A stretch of 64,000 bases of DNA from NCBI RefSeq assembly GCF_009604455.1, contig NZ_WEGL01000005.1:434001-498000 (forward strand). The letters run 5' to 3'. The position numbers and the translations under genes were made by a program. This DNA comes from Streptomyces sp. RB17 (GTDB lineage Bacteria; Actinomycetota; Actinomycetes; Streptomycetales; Streptomycetaceae). Below, piece by piece: positions 18,256-26,316 of the stretch. The notes under the pieces were generated by a model. That model ran no database searches. It saw only the letters and a list, made by a program, of their open reading frames with translations, and was not told the DNA's origin. Every line of letters begins with the position of its first letter. The first letter of the stretch is position 1.

Positions 18256-18491
18256 ACGTATCGGTATACACCCTGTTGCACTGCATGTCCCACAGCGAGA
18301 TCTTCGACTGGCGCCTGCGCCGCTTCGTGTTTCACTTCACCCGAGGCTCCCAGTACCGGCATGACCATGGGCACTCCCGCCGGCCCTGCGTCTGGACGGT
18401 GCCCGCCACCTGCCGGTGCCGGCCGATCTGGAGGACGTCTGGCGCGCTGCGCCGCCATGCCCGAGGCCCTGCCCCGGCGCCGCATGCCCGG

Positions 18492-18735
18492 CTACGTCCC
18501 GCCTCTCGGGATCGTCCGGGAGCAGAGGTAGGGCTGGGCGGTGTCGAAGCCGACCGGGGCTTTTCCCCAGCCGTCCCCCGTCGAGGATGGTGAGGTCGGG
18601 GCCGCCGAGGTTGGACCAATGGAGATCGCCATGGACGGTGGACCACTCGATCTGGCCGACGTCGCAGCCTGTGTATTCGGGGACGACTCGGCGGATGTAC
18701 TCCTCGCGTACGGCGATGCGTTCGGTCGGACCAAT
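18492..18735 (-). pseudogene. Remnant of an aminoglycoside-phosphotransferase-family protein
   Basis: On the minus strand about 55 codons read TERIAVREEYIRRVVPEYTG then STVHGDLHWSNLGGPDLTILD, with the Brenner-type catalytic loop HGDLHWSN of the APH/choline-kinase fold. After LTILD the frame is lost and resumes in another as DGWGKAPVGFDTAQPYLCSRTIP, so there is a frameshift at about 18585. Both ends of the gene are missing. Confidence 0.6.
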
Positions 18736-18864
18736 GCGGGGATCGCGGCCGAACGGGGCATGACGGAGGGCACCGCCAAAGGACATGTCAGCGCCGTGCT
18801 CGACGAACTCGGCGCCGAGCGCGTACGGGCGGGTGAGCGGATCGGACTGCGCGCGAGCCGGTGA
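18730..18864 (+). pseudogene. Remnant of a LuxR-type DNA-binding domain
   Basis: Ending at the stop at 18862, the plus strand encodes NAGIAAERGMTEGTAKGHVSA and then a LGAE.. recognition-helix tail, the C-terminal helix-turn-helix of a LuxR/NarL-type regulator with degraded positions. It lacks the first HTH helices and any start. It abuts the kinase remnant on the other strand. Confidence 0.45.
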
Positions 18865-18896
18865 ACCCCCCGACTTTCGTCAGGCCCAGGACCGCC

Positions 18897-19070
18897 TCAC
18901 CGCCGTACCAGCCGTGTCTTGTCGATCGCCTCGAACATCAGGCCGAGGCGCTCGAGGCAGAGCATGTCCGGCTCGGTGGCTCGGGCGGGGCCGTTGATGG
19001 ACCGCGCGTCGCCCGAGCGGCGGAAAGGATAGCGGTCAGCGGTCCCCCAGCGTGTTTCGCCGCACCTCGT
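18897..19070 (-). pseudogene. C-terminal fragment of an unrecognised protein
   Basis: The minus strand has an open frame without a start, reading ETRWGTADRYPFRRSGDARS and later ATEPDMLCLERLGLMFEAID before KTRLVRR and a stop at 18897. The residue pattern looks like genuine protein, but I do not recognise the family. A stop at 19071-19073 closes the frame upstream. Confidence 0.35.
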
Positions 19071-19282
19071 TCATCCGTTCGGCGGACGGAAGCGCCGGGG
19101 AGCAGGCCGGCGGCCACGGCGTCGGGAGAGACACCGACGGATGGCGCCCGGACAGTCGTCACCGGGCGGATCGCCTGGTGAACGACAGGACGACCCCCCG
19201 GACAGCAGGAGCGCAGGGCCTGCTGTCCGGCTCCGGCAGGCTGCGCAGGGGCGCGCGTACTGTCGGACAATGGTCGACATTG
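19071..19282. other. Intergenic stretch with nothing recognised
   Basis: Open frames on both strands carry no recognisable motifs. It separates the remnant patch from the terminator at 19283. Confidence 0.4.
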
Positions 19283-19317
19283 GGGGCCCCGGCCCGATTC
19301 CGGCGGGCCGGGGCCCC
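19283..19317 (-). terminator. Strong terminator hairpin
   Basis: A perfect 14-bp stem, GGGGCCCCGGCCCG against its complement, closes a 7-base loop. It lies 22 bases beyond the stop of the secreted-protein gene on the minus strand, so it is that gene's probable terminator. Confidence 0.75.
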
Positions 19318-19339
19318 GCATCATGGAGGCGGCGCCGGA

Positions 19340-19834
19340 CTAGTCCCAGTCGCCGCCGTGGTGCCGGACCACGCGGAAGCTGGCCACCACGCCGCGCCTG
19401 ACGTCGACCTCGTGGGTGGGGCACGGGCGCACACCGTCCGCGGAGCTGTGCGGACCGACGGTGGCGATGGGAGCGCCGTTGTCGCAGACCGCACCGCGGA
19501 AGACCTCGACGGTCTTGCGCGTGTCGTTGCGGATGTTCAGCGTCCTGGCGCCCAGGCCGCTGACCACGGTGATGCAGTCGCCCGGGTGGGCGGAGTACGA
19601 CCGCTCGTTGATCAGGATCCGGCCCCAGTCACCCTCACGACCCTGGCGACCCCCACGGCCCTCGTTGCCCTTGCCCTGCCCGGAGAAGCCGTCGCCAGGC
19701 GCCGCGGCAGCGACGGCAGGGGCCGACTGGGGCACCGGGGCGGAGGCCGCCGATGCGTAGGTGATGCCGGTCGCGGCCAGCGCTGCGGCGGCCGCGAGAC
19801 CCGCGGTGACCACGGTGGAACGGGGGACCTTCAT
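19340..19834 (-). CDS. Secreted small protein of unknown function
   Basis: A 164-residue exported protein. Residues 1-30 form a Sec signal peptide (MKVPRSTVVTAGLAAAAALAATG.. ending ASAASA). After an Ala/Gly/Arg-rich linker comes a compact domain of about 95 residues (WGRILINERSYSAHPGDCITVVSGLGARTLNIRN) with three cysteines in the mature part, two of which could form a disulfide. It resembles hypothetical secreted proteins I have seen in Streptomyces; no function is known to me. The ATG follows GGAGAAG. It is monocistronic, with its own terminator. Confidence 0.8.
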   Translation of the reverse strand: MKVPRSTVVTAGLAAAAALAATGITYASAASAPVPQSAPAVAAAAPGDGFSGQGKGNEGRGGRQGREGDWGRILINERSYSAHPGDCITVVSGLGARTLNIRNDTRKTVEVFRGAVCDNGAPIATVGPHSSADGVRPCPTHEVDVRRGVVASFRVVRHHGGDWD

Positions 19835-20244
19835 ATCGCTTCTCCTGTCTGCTGTCTCAGAGATACCGGCCCGTCAGCCGGTCGTGATCAAAATTACCTA
19901 CAGCAGACATACCAGTCATATTGAATTACCGGAATCGGGCGCCGATCGGGCTATTTCCGGCCCCACCCACCGCGTGTCCGGAGGCCTCATCGAGCGTCAA
20001 GTCCCGGATGCACAAAGCAGATTGATGCGACATTAGCCCTTTTGGTTGATCTCCTGATGCCTGCTCACCTCGCACACCACCGCGTGTCGCTACACCAGAA
20101 GAGGTCGAGTCGTGTGTTACGGGCTCCGGTCGCGCCGCATCGAGAAGCCGTGCCCACCGGCGCGGAACACACCCTTCGGTTGACGCAACCGATTGGTTGC
20201 CATAGCATCGCAATCAAGTGGTTGCTATATCCGTGGAGGCAGAC
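19835..20244. other. Divergent intergenic region with ArsR-type operators
   Basis: About 410 bases between the secreted-protein start and the SRPBCC gene. It contains an AT-richer patch at about 19885-19930 (probable promoter of the minus-strand gene) and the two dyads at 20185-20225. No gene was recognised in it. Confidence 0.55.
20185..20225. promoter_or_regulatory. Two ArsR-type operators, GCAACCGATTGGTTGC and GCAATCAAGTGGTTGC
   Basis: A perfect dyad GCAACC-N4-GGTTGC at 20185-20200 and a near-copy GCAATC-N4-GGTTGC at 20210-20225, spaced 25 bases apart (centre to centre), lie just upstream of the SRPBCC-ArsR operon. Autoregulation by the ArsR protein is the simplest reading. Confidence 0.65.
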
Positions 20245-20679
20245 ATGGCATTCCCTGATCGCATCGAGCGGACCGTCGAGATCGCCCACCCGCCGGCCAA
20301 AGTGTGGGCGGCGCTCACCACCGCCGAAGGACTGAGTGCCTGGTTCGGCAACGAGGCCGGGATCGATCTCCGGCCCGGCGGCTCGGCCTGGATGAAGTGG
20401 GAGGGCGGCCACACCGCCGACATGCGGGTGGAACGGGTGGAGGAGCCGACGGTGTTCGGCTTCACCTGGCGCATGGCCGAACTGCCCGAGGACGATCCGC
20501 GCCGCACCTACGTGGAGTTCACGCTCGAACCGGTCAGCACCGGCACCCGCCTGACAGTGGTCGAGACCGGCTTCGCCCAGCTGACGGACGAGGTCCACCG
20601 CAAGGAGTACGACGGCCACACCGAGGGCTGGGCGCGCGAACTGGGCGAACTGGTCGACCACCTCGATGCCGCAGCCTGA
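20245..20679 (+). CDS. SRPBCC (AHSA1-like) domain protein
   Basis: A 144-residue START/Bet v1-fold protein: RIERTVEIAHPPAKVWAALTTAEGLSAWFGNEAGIDLRPGG at the start and GWARELGELVDHL at the end are the AHSA1-like signature. These proteins bind hydrophobic ligands in a deep pocket. The ATG at 20245 follows GGAGG by five bases. The ArsR gene overlaps its 3' end by 14 bases, a pairing seen repeatedly in actinobacteria, where the regulator controls its SRPBCC partner. Confidence 0.88.
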   Translation: MAFPDRIERTVEIAHPPAKVWAALTTAEGLSAWFGNEAGIDLRPGGSAWMKWEGGHTADMRVERVEEPTVFGFTWRMAELPEDDPRRTYVEFTLEPVSTGTRLTVVETGFAQLTDEVHRKEYDGHTEGWARELGELVDHLDAAA

Positions 20680-21016
20680 CGTCGAGGCGGTCGCCGAACA
20701 GGTCTTCGCCGCCCTGGCCGACCCGACCCGGCGCGCCATCCTGGCCGCGCTGGCGTCCGGGGGGCCGGCGACGGCCACGGACCTGGCCGGACGGCTGCCG
20801 ATCACACGTCAGGCCATCGCCAAACACCTGGCCCTGCTCGCCGACGCCGGCCTGGTGACGGCCGAACCGGGTGAGCGGCGCCGGGTGCGGTACCGGCTGC
20901 GGTCCGCGCCGATGCAGGTGGCGCAGCAGTTCCTGGCCGCGCTGGCTCGTGACTGGGACAGCCGGCTCGGTGCACTGAGAGATCACCTCGATGAGCAGGC
21001 GCGCGGATCCGAGTGA
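20666..21016 (+). CDS. ArsR-family transcriptional regulator
   Basis: A 116-residue winged-helix repressor: QVFAALADPTRRAILAALASGG followed by the recognition helix region ITRQAIAKHLALLADAGLV. No cysteine metal-binding motif (such as ELCVCDL) is visible, so it is probably not a metal sensor. It overlaps the SRPBCC gene by 14 bases and likely acts on the GCAACC-type dyads upstream of the operon. Confidence 0.9.
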   Translation: MPQPDVEAVAEQVFAALADPTRRAILAALASGGPATATDLAGRLPITRQAIAKHLALLADAGLVTAEPGERRRVRYRLRSAPMQVAQQFLAALARDWDSRLGALRDHLDEQARGSE

Positions 21017-21055
21017 CCAGGACCGCCGCCCGACACACCGGAGGGAGGACGGACG

Positions 21056-21721
21056 GTGAACGTGGACATACGGCGCCCGGCCGCGCCGGCGATGGTGCCG
21101 GCGGTGACGCTGGGGCTCGCCGCGGCATGCTGGGCGGCCGCGGTCCGGCTGATGCACGGCATGGACATGGGTGTCGCGACCAGGCCCGGGGCATTCGGGT
21201 TCTTCACCGCGACATGGATGACCATGATGGCGGCGATGATGCTGCCGGGTGCTGCCCCCGCGGTCGCCAGGCACGTCCGCCTGGTCGGCAGGGTCCGTGG
21301 CGCGCTGCCGTTGGCCGGGGGCTACCTCGCCGTCTGGGTACTCGCAGGTGTCGTGGCGTACGCACTGGACCGGCCCCACGGATCGTCGGCCGCCGGCGCC
21401 ATGGTGATCGCCGCGGGTGCCTACGAGCTGACGCCGGTCAAGCGGTACTTCCGGCGGCGCTGCCACGACGTCGCCGGTTCCGGGCTGCGGTTCGGGCTGT
21501 ACTGCACCGGATCGAGCATCGGGCTGATGGCGATGCTGGTGGCGCTCGGCGTGATGAGTGTGGTGTGGATGTCCTTGGTCGCCGCCCTCGCATCCGTCCA
21601 GAAGCTGCTGCCCGGGAAGACCGCGGTCGATGTTCCGCTCGCGCTGGCGATCGTGGGGCTCGGCCTCGTGATCGTCTTCGCGCCCTCCCTGGTCCCCGGG
21701 CTCACGCCGACGGCGATGTAG
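21056..21721 (+). CDS. DUF2182 membrane protein
   Basis: A 221-residue integral membrane protein with about five to six hydrophobic segments. The LMHGMDMG motif and the methionine-rich TWMTMMAAMMLPGAAPAV are hallmarks of DUF2182, described as a predicted metal-binding membrane protein. Its function is not known to me. The GTG start lies 39 bases after the ArsR stop, preceded by GGAGGGAGGA, so it probably belongs to the same operon. Confidence 0.82.
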   Translation: MNVDIRRPAAPAMVPAVTLGLAAACWAAAVRLMHGMDMGVATRPGAFGFFTATWMTMMAAMMLPGAAPAVARHVRLVGRVRGALPLAGGYLAVWVLAGVVAYALDRPHGSSAAGAMVIAAGAYELTPVKRYFRRRCHDVAGSGLRFGLYCTGSSIGLMAMLVALGVMSVVWMSLVAALASVQKLLPGKTAVDVPLALAIVGLGLVIVFAPSLVPGLTPTAM

Positions 21722-21779
21722 CGACGCAACGAAGGTAAAACACGACAAGGTAGGACAGGGCAAGCAAGGAGACGGACAA

Positions 21780-22547
21780 ATGACCGGTCACAAGACGGGG
21801 ACACGCGAGGAGTGGCTCGCCGCGAGGCTGGAGCTCCTGGACGAGGAGAAGGAGCTCACCCGGCGCGGCGACGAACTGGCCCGGCGACGGCAGGAGCTGC
21901 CCTGGGTCCGGGTGGACAAGGACTACCGCTTCGAGACCGACGAGGGAACGGCGTCGCTCGCCGACCTGTTCCAGGGACGCTCACAGCTGCTCGTCTACCA
22001 CTTCATGTTCGGGCCCGACTACGCCGCCGGATGCCCGTCCTGCTCGGCGATCGCCGACGGCTTCAACGGCTCCGTGGTCCATCTCGCCCACCACGACGTC
22101 ATGTTCTGGGCAGTGTCACGAGCCCCGTTCGCCAAGCTCCAGGCGTACCGGGAGCGGATGGGCTGGACCTTCCCGTGGGCGTCGTCCTACGGCAGTGACT
22201 TCAACTTCGACTTCGGGGTGGCGCACACCAGAAAGGAGTGGGAGGCGGGAGTCGTCGCGTACAACTTCGGTGAGGAGGACATGCGGCCGGCGACGGACGA
22301 CGAGCGGAGCTCCCGCGACGCCTTCACCCGGTCGATCGTCGGTACGGACTGGGAGACCTACCGGCGAGAGGGCCCCGGTGTGAGCGCGTTCGCGCTGCAG
22401 GACGGCGTCGTCCACCACACCTACTCGGCATACGCGCGCGGGCTGGACGCGCTGTGGGGCATGTACCAGTGGCTCGACCGCGCGCCTCTCGGCCGTAACG
22501 AGACCGGCTTCTGGTGGCGTCGCCACGACGAGTACGACCACCAGTGA
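21780..22547 (+). CDS. DUF899 thioredoxin-fold protein
   Basis: A 255-residue cytoplasmic protein of the DUF899 family, a thioredoxin-like fold. After a charged coil (RLELLDEEKELTRRGDELARRRQELPWV) comes the core FQGRSQLLVYHFMFGPDYAAGCPSCSAIADGF, with a CPSC motif at the position of the redox Cys pair. Its activity is unknown; a dithiol reductase-like role is possible. It follows the DUF2182 gene by 58 bases. A second, distinct member of the family is encoded at 23531-24223 on the other strand. Confidence 0.87.
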   Translation: MTGHKTGTREEWLAARLELLDEEKELTRRGDELARRRQELPWVRVDKDYRFETDEGTASLADLFQGRSQLLVYHFMFGPDYAAGCPSCSAIADGFNGSVVHLAHHDVMFWAVSRAPFAKLQAYRERMGWTFPWASSYGSDFNFDFGVAHTRKEWEAGVVAYNFGEEDMRPATDDERSSRDAFTRSIVGTDWETYRREGPGVSAFALQDGVVHHTYSAYARGLDALWGMYQWLDRAPLGRNETGFWWRRHDEYDHQ

Positions 22548-22596
22548 CCGGGGTCGGCCGAGGCCCGACCACGGCGCGCCGCACCGGCGCGTCGCG

Positions 22597-23031
22597 CTAC
22601 GGCGACGACACGGTCAGGCCGCTGCGGTGGGCGAAGACGACGAGTTGAGCGCGGTCACGGGCGCCGACCTTGGCCATGGCGCGGTTGACGTGGGTCTTGA
22701 CGGTTGCGGGGCTGAGGACGAGCCGGGCGGCGATCTCGTCGTTGGACAGCCCGGTCGCCACCAGCGCGGTGATCTGCCGTTCGCGCTCGGTGAGCGCCTC
22801 CAGCCCGCGGCGGGCCGCCTCGTCCAGGAGACCCGGGACCGCCGGGGTGGCGAGGAAGCGGCTGATGAGGGTTCTGGTCGCGGCGGGAGACAGCAGTGCG
22901 TCGCCGCGGCTGACCGTGCGGATGGCCTGCAGCAGTTCCTCCGCGTCGGCGCCCTTGCCCAGGAAGCCGCTGGCACCGGCGCGCAGCGCCTCGAAGACGT
23001 ACTCGTCGATCTCGAAGGTGGTCAGGATCAC
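22597..23031 (-). pseudogene. 5'-truncated NarL-family response regulator
   Basis: The frame begins within the receiver domain (ILTTFEIDEYVFEALRAGASGFLGKGADAEELL, normally about residue 80) and continues through an intact LuxR helix-turn-helix (LTERERQITALVATGLSNDEIAARLVLSPATVKTHVNRAMAKV) to the stop. The first 75 or so residues, with the phosphorylated Asp, are missing. The ATG at 23031 is an internal Met-like codon without a ribosome binding site, so the gene is probably silent. It meets another truncated LuxR gene head to head. Confidence 0.72.
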
Positions 23032-23273
23032 TTCACTCCGGCGAGGTCACACAGCCGGCCGATGCGGACAGCCTCCGCCTGACCGAGGCCCTCACCGCAC
23101 GCCGGCGAGACATCCTCCGCCTCCTCGCCCACGGCCTGTCGAACGGCGCCATCGCCTCCGAACTGGGTCTGACGGAGGGCACCGTCAAAGGGCACGTCAC
23201 CCAGATCCTGGAACGCCTGGGAGCCGCCAACCGCGTGGAAGCGGCGCGCATTGCCTTCCGCGCGGGATGGTGA
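23031..23273 (+). pseudogene. 5'-truncated LuxR-type regulator, C-terminal DNA-binding domain only
   Basis: The plus strand encodes LTEALTARRRDILRLLAHGL, SNGAIASELGLTEGTVKGHV and TQILERLGAANRVEAARIAF up to the TGA at 23271, a complete LuxR helix-turn-helix, but with no start codon and no sensor or receiver part. It begins where the opposite-strand truncated response regulator begins, so one deletion removing the 5' halves of two divergent genes explains both. Confidence 0.65.
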
Positions 23274-23530
23274 CGCGACCGTGCGAACGCGGAACAGGAC
23301 TCGGCCGGCCCCGAGCAACTGGGTGCCGCCCGGACATCCCCTGCCGCAGGCCGCCGGACACCCGGATCCCACCCGGGAGTTCACTCGGGTTCACCCTGAG
23401 CAGGCATCGGACATCGGCCGCTGCCGCGGGTACGGAGCAGAGAGGCCGCCGAGCGGCCCGCAACGGTGATCTTCCTGGCCGTGATGTCGGCGGCCGCAAT
23501 TTCTTCAACCGGATCAACCGGTCGGCGGGT

Positions 23531-24223
23531 CTAGCTGTGCTGCCCCGGGCCGTAGAGTCCCGCGATGTCCTCGGAGGAGCTCCACCGGCTGTAGGTCGGA
23601 TCCTGTGGCCAGCCGTCGGGCGAGTCCTGCCATTCCTCCTGCCGTCCGTACGGCAACAGGTCGATGAGCGCGAAGGTGTGACTGAGCTGCTCGACGCCCC
23701 GGCCGTTGGTGTGCCAGGTCCGGTAGACGGTGTCGCCGTCACGCAGGAAGACGTTGACGGCGAATCCACCCCCGGGAGGTGCGCCGACGTCGCTGCCGAA
23801 CGGGCTGTCGGCCGTGGAGTACCAGGTCATGCGATTCCCGACGCGCCGCTTGTAAGCGAGTGCCTCGTCGATCGGCCCCTGGGTGACGATGACGAACCGG
23901 GCGTCATAGGCGTCCAGGAACTCCAGGCGGGTGAACTGCGAGGTGAAGCCGGTGCAGCCCGGGCACTGCCACTGCTTGCCGGGGAACCACATGTGGTTGT
24001 AGACGATCAGCTGCCTGCTGCCTTCGAAGACGTCCACCAGCCGGACCGGTCCCTTCTCACCCTCGAGGATGTACTCGGGCATCCGGACCATGGGCAGGCG
24101 GCGGCGCTGGGCGGCGATCGCGTCCAGTTCTCGGGTCGCGGCCTTCTCCCGGACGCGCAGGGCCTCGAGCTCTCGTCGCCAGGTTTCACCGTCGACGACG
24201 GGCGGAAGTGCGTTGGTGCTCAT
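23531..24223 (-). CDS. DUF899 thioredoxin-fold protein (second copy)
   Basis: A 230-residue DUF899 protein: an N-terminal coil (WRRELEALRVREKAATRELDAIAAQRRRLPMV) then the core FEGSRQLIVYNHMWFPGKQWQCPGCTGFTSQF, with a CPGC motif in the redox position. It differs clearly from the copy at 21780, so it is not a recent duplicate. The ATG follows GAGGGATC. A small frame upstream overlaps its start by ATGA. Confidence 0.87.
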   Translation of the reverse strand: MSTNALPPVVDGETWRRELEALRVREKAATRELDAIAAQRRRLPMVRMPEYILEGEKGPVRLVDVFEGSRQLIVYNHMWFPGKQWQCPGCTGFTSQFTRLEFLDAYDARFVIVTQGPIDEALAYKRRVGNRMTWYSTADSPFGSDVGAPPGGGFAVNVFLRDGDTVYRTWHTNGRGVEQLSHTFALIDLLPYGRQEEWQDSPDGWPQDPTYSRWSSSEDIAGLYGPGQHS

Positions 24224-24501
24224 GATCCCTCACTGTCGTGTGTGCAGCGTGCGGTGTTCAGGTGTAGACCCCGCCCAGCCGCAGAACTCATCGGCGGCCG
24301 GTCTTCGTGATCAGAGGATCCGGATCGAGAACGCCGTGTTCGGCTTCGCCTGTGCGGTCTGCTGGACGCGGCCCTTGGCAGCGCCATTCCCACGGTGCCG
24401 GGCCCCCTCCCCATGGCTCGGACTGCCTGGGCGACCGTCAGGACCCACGCGGGCACCGCGATCAGGGCGGGCGCGAAGACGGAGGTCGGGGCGAAGCGCA
24501 T
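24220..24501 (-). CDS. Possible small protein overlapping the DUF899 start
   Basis: A 93-codon frame with a good AGGAGG ribosome binding site eight bases before its ATG and an ATGA overlap with the DUF899 gene downstream. The first 35 residues (MRFAPTSVFAPALIAVPAWV..) could be a membrane helix; the rest is Arg/Ser-rich and looks less like protein, so the gene may be decayed or spurious. I recognise no family. Confidence 0.3.
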   Translation of the reverse strand: MRFAPTSVFAPALIAVPAWVLTVAQAVRAMGRGPGTVGMALPRAASSRPHRRSRTRRSRSGSSDHEDRPPMSSAAGRGLHLNTARCTHDSEGS

Positions 24502-24754
24502 CGGCCGGTCCTCCTGCGGACAAGAACAGGGGACCACGCGTCCACCTGCGCCGCGAGCCACGTCCTCGGTGCAGCAGGGCGGGCCGGCACGCCGACGGCA
24601 ACGGCTCTTGCCATGATCCGCTTGGCCGGGTGGGCGGGACCCTGTGGCGTGGGGAGTCGCGGGCCAGGCCGGTGGTGGGAGGCCGGAATGGATCGGGCTC
24701 TGCGGTCGCTGTTTTGCTGGGAGGGGCATCAGCTGCTGGAAGGAACGGGCAAGG

Positions 24755-25342
24755 ATGAGCGAGCAGAGGGACCCCACTGTCCCCGCCGGTGTGACAGCCG
24801 GCGTCTTCTCGCCGGACGGTGCCGCGCTGCGCCGCCGCTATCGGCGGGCTCTTCGGCAGCTGGGGCTCTGCGTGCTGTTGCTCGTGCCGTGGACGGTGTA
24901 CCTGGGGCTGTCACTGCCGGATCGCTTCGAGGCTCGGTACTGGCCCATGGTGTGGGTCGGCTTCGATGTGATGCTGCTGACGTCGTTGGCCTGCGCGGGA
25001 GTGGCGGTGTGGCTGAGGCGGCAGGTCATGGTCCCGATGTCCTACGTGGCGGCCACGCTGCTGATATGCGACGCCTGGTTCGACGTCTCCTTGGACTGGG
25101 GAAGACCTGATGTGTGGGGGAGCGTCGTCACGGCCGTACTCGTTGAGCTGCCTCTCGCCGCCCTGCTCATAGTGCGGGCGCGACGTGTGCTCAAGGTGTC
25201 GGCCCGGCTGGCCTGGCAGCGGCTCGGCCTCCCGGGAGAACCCCCGCCCCTGCACAGAATGCCGCTGTTCGTCGACTTCGCATCAGGGCCCGGCGGCAAC
25301 GAGGCTGGTTCGGCACGGGGCGGTCGGACGTCGGGCCCGTAG
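24755..25342 (+). CDS. Four-helix membrane protein of unknown function
   Basis: A 195-residue protein with four hydrophobic segments (about residues 37-57, 68-88, 95-112 and 122-140) and charged termini. The ATG at 24755, following GGAAGGA, is preferred over upstream in-frame codons. It resembles hypothetical membrane proteins seen beside regulators in Streptomyces, but I assign no function. It stands alone. Confidence 0.7.
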   Translation: MSEQRDPTVPAGVTAGVFSPDGAALRRRYRRALRQLGLCVLLLVPWTVYLGLSLPDRFEARYWPMVWVGFDVMLLTSLACAGVAVWLRRQVMVPMSYVAATLLICDAWFDVSLDWGRPDVWGSVVTAVLVELPLAALLIVRARRVLKVSARLAWQRLGLPGEPPPLHRMPLFVDFASGPGGNEAGSARGGRTSGP

Positions 25343-25441
25343 CGGCGCGCCGGGCGCTGACGGTGCCTCGTCCGCCCGGAGATCACCAGGGGGCACCGCG
25401 CGCGCCGCCTCCCGCGTGGCATGAACCGCTCACCGTCAGTT

Positions 25442-25639
25442 TCAGCGTTGCCGCCCCGTGGCGTGCAGTGCCGCCCAACCTTGCGATCGCTGACCCCGCC
25501 AGTACGGGTGGAACAGCACCTGTGCCGACAGGTGGACCAGTCGCCGCCGAAGCGTCGTGCGCGGGCGCACGGCGAGCTCCCGGTAGGTGGCGTGCCACTG
25601 CTCCTGTGCGTGGGCAAGGTCGTCGGGAATCGGGCTCAT
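25442..25639 (-). CDS. Small conserved hypothetical protein
   Basis: A 65-residue soluble protein, MSPIPDDLAHAQEQWHATYRELAVRP.., ending in an Arg-rich, aromatic tail (LFHPYW). Similar short actinobacterial proteins beginning with a PIPxDL motif exist as I recall, which supports it being real. The ribosome binding site is weak, and a TTG twelve bases upstream is an alternative start. Confidence 0.55.
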   Translation of the reverse strand: MSPIPDDLAHAQEQWHATYRELAVRPRTTLRRRLVHLSAQVLFHPYWRGQRSQGWAALHATGRQR

Positions 25640-25795
25640 GGCCAAATTCAATCATGTGTTCGATTTCCTTCGCATCCTGAAGCGGCCGTGGCCTCGGGCT
25701 GGAGACATGCCGCCGCTGGTCGGTGTCCCGCTCAACCGCGGACCGGCGCCCCTAGGGTGTTCACGCGGAAGTCCACCGATCGGCCCGGAGTCGCC

Positions 25796-26167
25796 ATGCC
25801 CCCGCAGATGAAGTTGGTTGCGATAACGCTCGATTGCCCTGATCCGCCGGTTCTGGCGGCGTTCTATCAGCAGGCCACCGGCCTTGAACCGCACCCGAAG
25901 TCGGACGCCGACTTCGCGGGCCTCAACGGTGAGCACGGACTCTTCATCGGCTTTCAGCGGGTCGACGACTACCTGGCCCCGAGCTGGCCCGACCCCATCG
26001 TTCCCCAGCAGCTTCACATCTGCTTCAAGGTCGAGGACGACCTCGACGTGGCTGAGGCCCGGTTGCTGGAGCTGGGTGCGGGCAAGCCGGATCACCAGCC
26101 TCACGGGGACCACGCACGGGTCCTCACCGATCCGGCTGGGCATCCCTTCTGCATCAGCACACGCTGA
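25796..26167 (+). CDS. VOC-family (glyoxalase-like) protein
   Basis: A 123-residue vicinal-oxygen-chelate protein: KLVAITLDCPDPPVLAAFYQQATGLEPHP opens the first beta-alpha-beta module and LHICFKVEDDLDVAEARLLELGAGKP the second, ending HPFCISTR. Such proteins bind metals or small molecules for resistance or isomerisation. The ATG has GGAG at -7. The ligand cannot be inferred. Confidence 0.85.
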   Translation: MPPQMKLVAITLDCPDPPVLAAFYQQATGLEPHPKSDADFAGLNGEHGLFIGFQRVDDYLAPSWPDPIVPQQLHICFKVEDDLDVAEARLLELGAGKPDHQPHGDHARVLTDPAGHPFCISTR

Positions 26168-26316
26168 CTGCGAGCACATGGTCGGGCACCGGGGCACGGC
26201 ATTGGCAGGTGAGTTGCACATCGTTCGCTGGGAGGTCGTGTTGCGGACGTGCAGCCGATGACTTTCCGCCGCCCTGGGAGTCGTACCGCGAGACAACCAC
26301 GACCGGAAGGCCACCG

